From NCBI RefSeq assembly GCF_000382045.1, contig NZ_KB907469.1:1-64000 (forward strand): a stretch of DNA of 64,000 nt, in the 5' to 3' direction. The DNA comes from Variovorax atrisoli 110B (GTDB lineage: Bacteria > Pseudomonadota > Gammaproteobacteria > Burkholderiales > Burkholderiaceae_C). Below, in pieces: positions 1-7,751 of this stretch (its first letter is position 1; every line of letters starts with the position of its first letter). Both the position numbers and the translations under genes were made by a program. Below the pieces are notes generated by a model. It was not told where the DNA came from. It saw nothing but the letters and a program-made list of their open reading frames with translations, and searched no databases.

Positions 1-32
1 CACCCCAACCCTCCCCCAGAGGGGGAGGGAGT
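1..32. repeat. GC-rich hairpin repeat, family B copy 1 (partial at edge)
   Basis: A C-run/G-run hairpin (CCCTCCCCCAG followed by GGGGGAGGGAG) resembling the right arm of the larger element at 41732-41832. It directly abuts the Fe-S subunit reading frame, whose usual start codon seems to be missing here. It is probably a dispersed intergenic element of this genome. Confidence 0.5.
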
Positions 33-707
33 AATGCAACCCAACGCGCCGAGCCCGGCGAAACCCTCGCCAAACAGCTCGCCCTCGTCATCGACCTCAA
101 CGTCTGCGTCGGCTGCCACGCCTGCGTCACCTCGTGCAAGCAGTGGAACACCTCCGGCAGCGCGGGCCCGCTGGCCGACGAGCGGCCCTATGCGGCCAAC
201 CCCACCGGCACTTTCTTCAATCGCGTGCAGACCTACGAGGCGGGCGCCTTTCCGGCCACCGAGACCATCCACTTCCCCAAGAGCTGCCTGCACTGCGAAG
301 ACCCGCCCTGCGTGCCCGTGTGTCCCACGGGCGCGAGCTACAAGCGCAAGGAGGACGGCATCGTGCTCGTCGACTACGACAAGTGCATCGGCTGCAAGTA
401 CTGCGCATGGGCCTGCCCCTACGGCGCGCGCGAGCTGGACGAGGAGCGCCAGGTCATGACCAAGTGCACGCTGTGCGTGGACCGCATCCACGACGAGCAG
501 CTGCCCAAGGAGGACCGCAAGCCCGCCTGCGTGAAGGCCTGCCCGACCGGCGCACGTCTCTTCGGCGACGTGAAGGACCCCGACTCCGAAGTGTCGAAGG
601 CGATACGCGAACGCGGCGGCTACCAGCTGATGCCGGAGTGGGAGACCAACCCGGCCAACCGCTACCTGCCGCGGCGCATCACGTCGTCGACGCAAGAGCT
701 GGAGTAG
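3..707 (+). CDS. DMSO reductase-type 4Fe-4S electron transfer subunit (DmsB/NrfC-like), start unresolved
   Basis: Ferredoxin-like subunit that passes electrons between a membrane anchor and a molybdopterin catalytic subunit, the latter presumably just upstream of the window. Four cysteine clusters typical of the family are visible: CVGCHACVTSC (codons from nt 105), CLHCEDPPCVPVCPTG, CIGCKYCAWACPYG and CTLCVDR with a later CVKACPTG. The frame is open from the window edge and has no ATG, GTG or TTG before nt 225, although the first cluster lies well upstream of that. An ATG at 34 with a good ribosome-binding site (GGGAGG) is in another frame. So the start is outside the window, non-canonical, or broken by an indel or repeat insertion. 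The membrane subunit follows after 8 nt. The specific substrate cannot be told. Confidence 0.82.
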   Translation, partial: PQPSPRGGGSNATQRAEPGETLAKQLALVIDLNVCVGCHACVTSCKQWNTSGSAGPLADERPYAANPTGTFFNRVQTYEAGAFPATETIHFPKSCLHCEDPPCVPVCPTGASYKRKEDGIVLVDYDKCIGCKYCAWACPYGARELDEERQVMTKCTLCVDRIHDEQLPKEDRKPACVKACPTGARLFGDVKDPDSEVSKAIRERGGYQLMPEWETNPANRYLPRRITSSTQELE

Positions 708-715
708 GCCGCAAC

Positions 716-1648
716 ATGCATCCGGCGTTCTCGATCCTTTTCTTCACCACGCTGGCCGGCGCCGCGCAGGGGCTGGTGTTCGCGCTTGCCCTGGCCGTGC
801 TCTGCGGCCTCGAACTCGCGCCGGGCTTCCTGGGCCTTGCGCTGGGCGTGGCCGAGGTGCTGCTGGCGGCGGGACTCGCTGCATCCTTCATGCACCTGGG
901 CCGCAAGACGCGCGCATGGCGCGCAGTGCTGATGTGGCGCACCTCGTGGATGTCGCGCGAGGTGATCGTGCTGCCGGCCTTCATCGCTCTGGTGGCGCTG
1001 TGGTGGCTGTCGCTGCGGGCGGGCCTGGGCGCGCCTTGGTCGTGGCTGCTGCCCTTGCTGGCGCTGGGCGGCGCGCTGCTGCTCTGGTACTGCACCGCGA
1101 TGATCTATGCCTGCCTGCGCTTCATCGAGGAATGGGCGCATCCGCTGACCATCGTCAACTTCACGCTGATCGGACTGTCGTCGGGGCTGGTGCTGGCCTG
1201 CGCGATGGCGGCGCTGGCCGGCGAGGCGCGCTTCGTGCAGGTGTTCGGGTCTTTCTCGCTGGGTGCCACGCTGGCGGCGTGGGCTGCACGCGCCACGGCT
1301 CTGCGGCGCAACGCGGGAATCCGCCACAAGTCGACGCTCCAGTCGGCCACCGGCATCCGCACGCAGAAGCTGGTGCAGAAGTCGATGGGAATGTCGGCCG
1401 GGTCGTTCAACACGCGCGAGTTCTTCCATGGCACATCGCTCGCCGTGCTGGGCAACATGAAGCTCGGCTTTCTTCTGCTGGCCTTCGTGCTGCCCGCGTT
1501 GCTGCTGGCATGGGGCACGGCGGTCGGGGGCGCACTGCCGTGGGTGCTCGCGGCGCTGGTGCAGGCACCGGGGCTGCTGGCCGAGCGCTGGTTCTTCTTT
1601 GCGCAGGCGCGGCATCCGCAGAACCTGTACTACCAGGTCGTTTCCTGA
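716..1648 (+). CDS. DmsC-family membrane anchor subunit
   Basis: A 310-residue, strongly hydrophobic protein with about eight membrane segments, of the DmsC family that anchors DMSO reductase-type complexes and oxidises quinol at the inner membrane. The chosen ATG lies 8 nt after the stop of the Fe-S subunit and gives a start that leads straight into the first membrane helix. The longer reading frame upstream overlaps the Fe-S gene and is a shadow. The pair is the end of an operon for a molybdoenzyme whose catalytic subunit is not in view. Length and order match the family, but the terminal reductase activity (DMSO, TMAO or other) is not readable from these subunits. Confidence 0.85.
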   Translation: MHPAFSILFFTTLAGAAQGLVFALALAVLCGLELAPGFLGLALGVAEVLLAAGLAASFMHLGRKTRAWRAVLMWRTSWMSREVIVLPAFIALVALWWLSLRAGLGAPWSWLLPLLALGGALLLWYCTAMIYACLRFIEEWAHPLTIVNFTLIGLSSGLVLACAMAALAGEARFVQVFGSFSLGATLAAWAARATALRRNAGIRHKSTLQSATGIRTQKLVQKSMGMSAGSFNTREFFHGTSLAVLGNMKLGFLLLAFVLPALLLAWGTAVGGALPWVLAALVQAPGLLAERWFFFAQARHPQNLYYQVVS

Positions 1649-1766
1649 GTCTCGAAGCGATTGGAGGGGCGGCCCGAGCCTTGGCTGCCGAGTGAGGGTG
1701 CTCGAGCGTCATGGGCACGTCACCTGCGCATGGAAGGATTCGGGCCTTTTGTCCACGGTCCTTCCA

Positions 1767-3968
1767 ATGCTGCCGAACCTTTCACGCAACCGCGCCCTGG
1801 CATGCCTGCCAGCTTCATCACTCGGCCTGCTCGCAGTTCTGCTGGCCTCCTGCGGCGGCGGCGGAGGTTCAGGCAACTCGTTCCTGCCGCTGCCCGCCGC
1901 TGCGACTCCTGCGCCGGCTCCAGCCCCGGCAACGGCGCCGGCGGCGGCCAGCACCACCAGCGGCATGGTCGTCGGAAGCTATTTCGTCAACGCCAAGGTC
2001 TGCCTCGACACCAATGCCAACGGCCGTTGCGATGACGGCGAGCCATCCACCCGCACCGACAAGCGGGGTGCATACACGCTCGCAGGTACGGGCGCCGGCA
2101 TCGTGGCCGAGATCGGCACCGACGCCACCGAACTCGACCCCGCCACCTCCACCTCGAAGCCCGTGACCTCCCGGCTTGTGCTGCGTGCGCCGAAGGAGGC
2201 GCCGGGCGTCGTCGACTTCCACTCGACCGCGGTGGTCGCCGAAATGGAAGCGGGTGGCATCGACTTCAAGGCTGCCACCGCGAAGGTGGCCATCTCCGTG
2301 GGCGTGATCGCGGCCAAGCTGCTCGGAGACTTCAACACCGAGGCCGACCCCGTGGCGAAGGCCGCGCTCAAGGCTGCCTCCGACGAAGGGCTGCAGCGCA
2401 TCCGCGATGCGATCGCTGCGTCGGCCAGCGGCGACGACATCAAGGCCGTGTTGACCGCCGCAGCGCTGACCGACCGCTACTACCAGACCAAGGCTCCCTA
2501 CCGCCCGCAGCAGGACGTCAGCACCTACGAAGCGCCGCCCGCGGGCTTCTCGCCGGTCTACACGCAGATGATCGCGCGCCACGGCTCGCGCGGCCTGTCC
2601 AGCCTCAAGTACGACCTGGCGGTCTACAACATGTGGGAGAAGGCGCGGGACGACGGCGCGCTCACGCCGCTGGGCCAGAAGCTGGGGGCCGACGTGCTGA
2701 AGATCATGAAGGCCAATTTCCTGCTGGGCTACGGCGTCGCGGGCATCACCAAGCCGGGCTATGGCAACGAGACGCAGGTCGGCATCAATGAGCACACGCA
2801 ACTGGCGGCCCGGCTTCTGCAGCGTCTGCCGGCCTTCTGGAAGCAGGTCGGCGACAGCGCAGGCTCGGCGCCGCGGCAGATCGTGACCGTGACTTCCGGC
2901 GTCGACCGCGCGGTCGACAGCGGCAGCTTCTTCGTGCAATCGCTCAAGGCGACGCAGCCTGCATTGGCGCCGCTCGTCACCTATCCGCCGGCACCGGCGC
3001 CGTACCCCGACACCGGCACGGCGGCGAGCCAACCGGCCGGCACCAACCGCTTCCTGCTCTACTTCCACAAGCTCGTGAAAGCCACCGACCTGGTGAGCAA
3101 GACGGACGATCCGCTCTACACGACCTATCGGGACAGCCAGGCCTACCAGGCCTACAAGTCCGGTGATGCCGATCTCGCCGCCAAGCAGAGCGGCCTCACG
3201 GTCACGCCGGAGGCCGCGGCGGCCGGCCGCGTGCTGCTGGAGCGGCTGTTCGCCAAGAGCTTCGTCGACAAGATCGCCGACGGCAGCTACAGCTTCGCCA
3301 ACACCGGCTCCCGCAGCTTCGCGAGCGACGACGGCAAGTTCTTTTCCAGCATCGACGGCGACGGCAAGACCACGATCAAGTCCCTGGGCGATGCCGGGTC
3401 GCTGCTGTACGAGCTCTACGTGATCGCTCCAGCCATGCGCAGCGAGGCCGGTGTCGACTTCGCCGCCTACATGCCGGCGGCGCAGGCGAAGTTCTTCGCG
3501 GCGCTCAACGACGGGTCCGACTTCTACGACAAGGGCCCCGGCATGACCGAGAAGGGCGACATCACCTCGCGCATGTCGCAGATCCTGGTGGACGACATGT
3601 TCAACGAGGTCGACGCCATTGCGCGCGGCGATCGCTCCCATGCCGCCAAGCTGCGCTTCGCGCACGCCGAGATCATCATGCCCTTCGCCGTTCGCATGGG
3701 GCTGAAGGGCGTGGACCAGGGCGTGCCCGCGGCGGCCAGCTTCAGCTACGGCAGCAACCCATGGCGCGGCGAATACGTGTCGCCCATGGCCGCCAACATG
3801 CAATGGGACGTGTACGCTGACGGCAGCGGCAAGCTGCTCGTGAAGATGCTCTACAACGAGAAGGAAACCGACTTCAAGGCCGCGTGCGACGGTGCGAAGA
3901 AGGCCGGCACCGCCCACTACTACGACTATGCGGCCCTGAAGTCCTGCTACGGCCGCGTGGTGCAGTAG
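1767..3968 (+). CDS. lipoprotein histidine phosphatase, multiple inositol polyphosphate phosphatase (MINPP)-like
   Basis: A 733-residue secreted lipoprotein. The N-terminus has a signal peptide ending in LLASC, the lipobox, followed by a Gly and Pro/Ala-rich linker and a calcium-loop-like segment (DTNANGRCDDGE, about residue 80). The catalytic signature ARHGSR places the nucleophilic histidine at about residue 272, and the proton-donor motif HAE is at about 633-635, followed by IMPF. The HAE form, rather than HD, is typical of the MINPP branch of histidine acid phosphatases, which remove phosphates from phytate. The insert between the motifs is long. I infer phytate or another phosphoester as substrate at the outer membrane or periplasm. 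The longer in-frame start at 1599 overlaps the anchor gene and is rejected. Confidence 0.78.
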   Translation: MLPNLSRNRALACLPASSLGLLAVLLASCGGGGGSGNSFLPLPAAATPAPAPAPATAPAAASTTSGMVVGSYFVNAKVCLDTNANGRCDDGEPSTRTDKRGAYTLAGTGAGIVAEIGTDATELDPATSTSKPVTSRLVLRAPKEAPGVVDFHSTAVVAEMEAGGIDFKAATAKVAISVGVIAAKLLGDFNTEADPVAKAALKAASDEGLQRIRDAIAASASGDDIKAVLTAAALTDRYYQTKAPYRPQQDVSTYEAPPAGFSPVYTQMIARHGSRGLSSLKYDLAVYNMWEKARDDGALTPLGQKLGADVLKIMKANFLLGYGVAGITKPGYGNETQVGINEHTQLAARLLQRLPAFWKQVGDSAGSAPRQIVTVTSGVDRAVDSGSFFVQSLKATQPALAPLVTYPPAPAPYPDTGTAASQPAGTNRFLLYFHKLVKATDLVSKTDDPLYTTYRDSQAYQAYKSGDADLAAKQSGLTVTPEAAAAGRVLLERLFAKSFVDKIADGSYSFANTGSRSFASDDGKFFSSIDGDGKTTIKSLGDAGSLLYELYVIAPAMRSEAGVDFAAYMPAAQAKFFAALNDGSDFYDKGPGMTEKGDITSRMSQILVDDMFNEVDAIARGDRSHAAKLRFAHAEIIMPFAVRMGLKGVDQGVPAAASFSYGSNPWRGEYVSPMAANMQWDVYADGSGKLLVKMLYNEKETDFKAACDGAKKAGTAHYYDYAALKSCYGRVVQ

Positions 3969-4014
3969 GCCCGCTTTCGATTCGCAGCAGGCGAAGCCGG
4001 CCGCGCGATCCAGC

Positions 4015-4839
4015 CTACCTGCGTGCGGGCTCGCGGATGGCGGCTCGCGCGAGCCGCCACGCTGCGAACAGGAATGCCAGCGGCAGCACCACTGTCTGCA
4101 GAACGAACAGTGCAATGAGCTTCACGATCCGCTCGGCCCAGTCGGAGGCGGACTTCAGGATCTGTTCGTAGGTGGCCTTCAGGTCCGGCAGCTTGGGCAG
4201 CCAGCGTTCGATGCGGTCGCGCCAGCCTTCCTGCGCGGCCGGTGCCTCTTTCGTTGCATCCACCACGGCGGCGGGCGACTGCTCGATGCCCGACAGCGCG
4301 GCCTGGTAGTCGCTGGCCATGAACGTGCGGTAGAGACCTTCATTGGCCACCGCGGCAAGCGGTACGGCGAAACGCACCAGCAGCAGGCCGATCAGCGCCG
4401 ACTGCAGCCAGCGCGGCGAGCTGCCGCGCCGCCAGCGCCATGCGATCCAGGCCAGCGCCACGGCGCAGACCAGGTACGACATCAGATGGTGTGCGCCGAT
4501 GTTCAGCAGCACCAGCTGGATGCCGAATGACACGCTGGCCGCGAGCATCACCGCCGCGAACTGCTCGATCAGTTCGTTCAGCGGCTTCAGTGCCTGACCC
4601 GGCGCGAAACTCACGCCCACGCCGCCCGGCGTGGCATCGACCTGCGTGCCCTGCGCAACCGACACCACTGCCCCGAGCGCGCGTGCTGCAGCGAAGGTGG
4701 TCAGTGCGCGCTTCAGTCCGTCGTTGACCTGGGCCCGCGCGGGCGCGTCGATCGGTGCGACCCAGCAGCCGGCGAACACCAGCACGGCGATGAGCAGGAG
4801 ATAGGCGCGTTGCAGCAGAAGGGGCTTGGGCAGGGGCAT
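4015..4839 (-). CDS. membrane protein of unknown function
   Basis: A 274-residue protein with an N-terminal hydrophobic segment (after MPLPKP), three or more further membrane segments in the middle and one near the C-terminus, and a soluble stretch between them carrying paired tryptophans. It lacks recognisable catalytic motifs. The start at 4839 places the first membrane segment at the N-terminus; an upstream ATG at 4881 adds 14 charged residues and is less likely. It is convergent with the phosphatase gene, with a 46-nt gap. I do not recognise the family. Confidence 0.7.
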   Translation of the reverse strand: MPLPKPLLLQRAYLLLIAVLVFAGCWVAPIDAPARAQVNDGLKRALTTFAAARALGAVVSVAQGTQVDATPGGVGVSFAPGQALKPLNELIEQFAAVMLAASVSFGIQLVLLNIGAHHLMSYLVCAVALAWIAWRWRRGSSPRWLQSALIGLLLVRFAVPLAAVANEGLYRTFMASDYQAALSGIEQSPAAVVDATKEAPAAQEGWRDRIERWLPKLPDLKATYEQILKSASDWAERIVKLIALFVLQTVVLPLAFLFAAWRLARAAIREPARR

Positions 4840-5011
4840 GGTCGGTGTGCGATCGGGGCGGAGGATGCGGTCATTCTCCACACGACCCTCGGCACACGGT
4901 GCCGATGCCCTTGGGCGGCATCAGGGTCTGTCCACACCATTTCCGGGGGCGCGTTGGTGCCCCAACGCTCCTTGCTGCCCTTCGCGGCCCCGGGGATGGT
5001 TTGAACAGTCC

Positions 5012-5542
5012 CTAGCTTCTGCGCAAACCCGCGGCGCGGGGCTTGCCTGGCGTGCCCGGCAGCAGGTGGTCCAGCGGCAGCGCCGTCTCGGACTTGATCT
5101 CGCGCAGCACGATGCTCGAGCGCACGTGCGTCACGCCGGGCAGGCTGAACAGCACCTCGTGCAGGAAGCGCTCGTAGTGCTTCATGTCGGGCACGGTCAC
5201 GTTGAGGATGTAGTCGGCGGGGCCGGTGGCCGAGACGCAGCGGATGATCTGCGGACTGGCGGCCACGGCCTCCTCGAAGCGCTGCACCATCGTCTCGCTG
5301 TGGCGGTCGAGGTTCACCTCGGCCACGGCCGAGACGTGCAGGCCGACCAGTTCAGGATCGACCAGCGTGGTGTAGCCGCGGATGACGCCCGCGGCCTCCA
5401 TGTCCTTGATGCGCTTCCAGCAGGGCGTGGGCGAGAGGCCGACGGCCTCGGAGATCTGCTGCACGGTCTGGCGTCCGTCGTGCTGCAGCGCGGAGAGGAT
5501 CTTGAGGCAGTGCTCGTCGAGGGAAACGGTGCCGGTGTTCAT
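5012..5542 (-). CDS. Lrp/AsnC-family transcriptional regulator
   Basis: A 176-residue protein with the family layout: N-terminal winged helix (residues 8-65, with the recognition part SPTPCWKRI), then the RAM ligand-binding/oligomerisation domain with the typical GPADY element. Such proteins bind amino acids and control amino acid metabolism genes. The ATG at 5542 gives the standard N-terminus; the extension to 5605 is Pro/His-rich and unlike the family. The next gene on the same strand (DeoR-type) ends 130 nt upstream. No clear target is adjacent. Confidence 0.88.
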   Translation of the reverse strand: MNTGTVSLDEHCLKILSALQHDGRQTVQQISEAVGLSPTPCWKRIKDMEAAGVIRGYTTLVDPELVGLHVSAVAEVNLDRHSETMVQRFEEAVAASPQIIRCVSATGPADYILNVTVPDMKHYERFLHEVLFSLPGVTHVRSSIVLREIKSETALPLDHLLPGTPGKPRAAGLRRS

Positions 5543-5672
5543 CGCGGGATCGCAGGATCGCGGGTAGTGGGTGGGGTGCGCGGACCGGATGCCGGTCCGC
5601 GCCATCGTCGCGATTCTCCTTGATCGATGCGGCGGGGCAATGTCGTGCCTTGGCCGCCGCAGGGTGCTCGTT

Positions 5673-6461
5673 CTACGCGTCGGCTGCGCGCGCGAATTCC
5701 AGCGGCAGGTCCTTGAACTGCTTCTTCAGCGAAGGCTCCGGCGAGCCGCCGACCACGATGCGAGCGAAGGCATCGAGCGGGCTGAAGAAGGCGGGGCGCA
5801 GCGTGCCGAGCTTGCTTTCGTCGATGACCAGGAAGCTCTGCGACGCACTGCGGATGGCCGCCTGCTTCACCGGCACCTCGTGGAAGTTGGAGCAGCTCGC
5901 GCCGCGTTCCACGTCGATGCCGCCCGCCGAGATGAAGGCCTTGTTCACGCCCAGCCTGGCGAGGTACTGCAGCCCCTCGTCGGAGAAGAAGGTGGCGGAG
6001 GAGGGGTGGTACAGCCCGCCGAGCAGCATCAGCTGCGTGTTCGGGCGGCGGCTGAGAACCTGCGCGATGTTCGTGGAGTAACACACCACGCTCAGCGGCA
6101 TCTCGGACGGCAGCGCTTCCGCGAAATGGACCATGGTGGTGCCGCAGTCGATGAACAGGCTGTCGTGCGGCTGCACGAGTTCGGCGGCGCTCTCGCAGGC
6201 CAGGCGCTTGTTGGCCGCGTGCTGGTCGCTGGCCTCGTCGAGCGAGTAGCGCTCGGCGCCCGGCAGCGTCGTCGCAAGCACATAGCCGCCGAGTGCGGAG
6301 AGCGGAGATTCGGCCGACGCCAGGTCGCGGCGGATCGTCATCTCCGTCACCTCGAGCTGCTGCGCCGCCTGCTTGATCGGCAGCGGGCCGCCGGCCTCGA
6401 CGAGTTCCTGCATCCTGGCCAGGCGCACGGCCCGGGCTTCGGCTCCGGCGGTTCTTCTCAT
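5673..6461 (-). CDS. DeoR-family repressor of the deoxyribose locus
   Basis: A 262-residue DeoR-type regulator. The N-terminal helix-turn-helix includes KQAAQQLEVTEMTIRRDL (about residues 28-45), and the C-terminal part is the sugar-phosphate sensing domain with FIDCGTTM and LGGLY elements. It is divergent from deoC, and the shared 230-nt intergenic region carries AT-rich inverted repeats suited to a repressor. I infer that it represses the deoC-aldehyde dehydrogenase genes and itself and responds to a phosphorylated pentose. The ATG at 6461 is chosen over 6482 because the family starts close to the helix-turn-helix. Confidence 0.87.
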   Translation of the reverse strand: MRRTAGAEARAVRLARMQELVEAGGPLPIKQAAQQLEVTEMTIRRDLASAESPLSALGGYVLATTLPGAERYSLDEASDQHAANKRLACESAAELVQPHDSLFIDCGTTMVHFAEALPSEMPLSVVCYSTNIAQVLSRRPNTQLMLLGGLYHPSSATFFSDEGLQYLARLGVNKAFISAGGIDVERGASCSNFHEVPVKQAAIRSASQSFLVIDESKLGTLRPAFFSPLDAFARIVVGGSPEPSLKKQFKDLPLEFARAADA

Positions 6462-6513
6462 GTTCGGTTTCCTCAGGTCCACCTACCTGAGTATCGGGCA
6501 TCGCACGTGGTTT

Positions 6514-6566
6514 CAATGTTGTTTAAAAAACATATTGCGCGGATAAATGTTGTTGTAATAACATTT
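6514..6566. promoter_or_regulatory. candidate DeoR-type operators in the divergent deoR/deoC promoter region
   Basis: Two AT-rich imperfect palindromes in an otherwise GC-rich intergenic region: one at 6514-6537 (CAATGTT ... CATATTG) and one at 6545-6566 (AAATGTT, 8-nt spacer, AACATTT). Both share AATGTT/AACAT half-sites, as expected for a dimeric repressor acting on both divergent genes. Assignment to the neighbouring DeoR protein is inference. Confidence 0.5.
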
Positions 6567-6692
6567 GCGCCAACACGAACACCAAGGCCCGCCGCGATGC
6601 GATTCGATGCGACGAGGCTCGGAGACAAAAGACATGCCCCTTGCCGTCCCGCCGCACCTGCGGCCCTCGCGCGCCACGGCGCCCGCCCATTC

Positions 6693-7751
6693 ATGACTTC
6701 CACTTCCCTCGTTCGCCCCAGCGGCGCGGTGCGCTCGCGCCCGGCGTCGCCGGCGGCCGCGCCCCGGGCGCCCGCCGAGACGCCCGCGCCGACCCACGCC
6801 GCTGCGGCGCGCAACTCCGCCCAGCCTTTCGATCTCGGCTGGATCGACGGCATCCGCTTCAACCTGTCCGCCGCCGAGCGCCGCGTGGCCACGCTGCCGG
6901 GCCGCCGCTCGGTCAAGAAGGACGCGCAGGCCGGCTGGCTGTTGAAGGCCATCACCTGCATCGACCTCACCACGCTCAGCGGCGACGACACCGCCGAACG
7001 CGTGAAGCGCCTCTGCGCCAAGGCCGTGACGCCGGTTCGGCCCGACCTGCTGGCCGCACTCGGTTTTGCCGACCGCAAGCTGCACACAGGCGCGGTATGC
7101 GTCTATCACCGCTTCGTCTCCACGGCGGTCGAGGCACTGGCTGGCACCGGCATCCCGGTGGCGGCGGTGTCCACGGGCTTTCCGGCGGGGCTGATTCCGC
7201 ATGAGCTCAAGCTCAAGGAGATCGAGGCCTCGGTGCGCGACGGCGCTTCGGAGATCGACATCGTCATCACCCGCGAGCACGTGCTCGCCGGCCAGTGGAA
7301 GAAGCTCTACGACGAGATGCTCGACTTCCGCCGCGCGGCGGGCGAGGCGCATGTGAAGGCGATCCTCGCGACCGGCGAGCTCAAGACGCTGCGCAACGTC
7401 GCGAAGGCCTCGATGGTCTGCATGATGGCCGGCGCCGATTTCATCAAGACCTCCACCGGCAAGGAGGGCGTGAACGCCACGCCGCTGGTCACGCTCGCGA
7501 TGCTGCGGATGATCCGCCAGTACGAGGCCCGAACCGGCCTGCGCGTGGGCTACAAGCCCGCAGGCGGCGTCTCCACCGCGAAGACCGCGCTCGACTACCA
7601 GGTGCTCATGAAGGAGGAGCTGGGCCGCGACTGGCTCGAGCCCGACCTGTTCCGCATCGGCGCCTCCACGCTGCTGGCCGACATCGAGCGCCAGCTGGAG
7701 CACCACGTCACCGGCCGCTACTCGGCCTACAACCGCCACCCGATCGGATGA
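6693..7751 (+). CDS. deoC: deoxyribose-phosphate aldolase
   Basis: A 352-residue class I aldolase that cleaves 2-deoxyribose-5-phosphate to glyceraldehyde-3-phosphate and acetaldehyde. The Schiff-base lysine motif GADFIKTSTG and the second lysine motif GYKPAGG are both present, and the C-terminal GRYSAYNRHPIG resembles the longer DeoC subfamily. The first 50 residues are Ala/Pro-rich and may be disordered. A further in-frame ATG at 6597 exists, but the 6693 start is sufficient for the whole domain. The stop overlaps the start of the next gene (ATGA), so aldolase and aldehyde dehydrogenase are translationally coupled. Probably regulated by the divergent DeoR protein. Confidence 0.92.
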   Translation: MTSTSLVRPSGAVRSRPASPAAAPRAPAETPAPTHAAAARNSAQPFDLGWIDGIRFNLSAAERRVATLPGRRSVKKDAQAGWLLKAITCIDLTTLSGDDTAERVKRLCAKAVTPVRPDLLAALGFADRKLHTGAVCVYHRFVSTAVEALAGTGIPVAAVSTGFPAGLIPHELKLKEIEASVRDGASEIDIVITREHVLAGQWKKLYDEMLDFRRAAGEAHVKAILATGELKTLRNVAKASMVCMMAGADFIKTSTGKEGVNATPLVTLAMLRMIRQYEARTGLRVGYKPAGGVSTAKTALDYQVLMKEELGRDWLEPDLFRIGASTLLADIERQLEHHVTGRYSAYNRHPIG

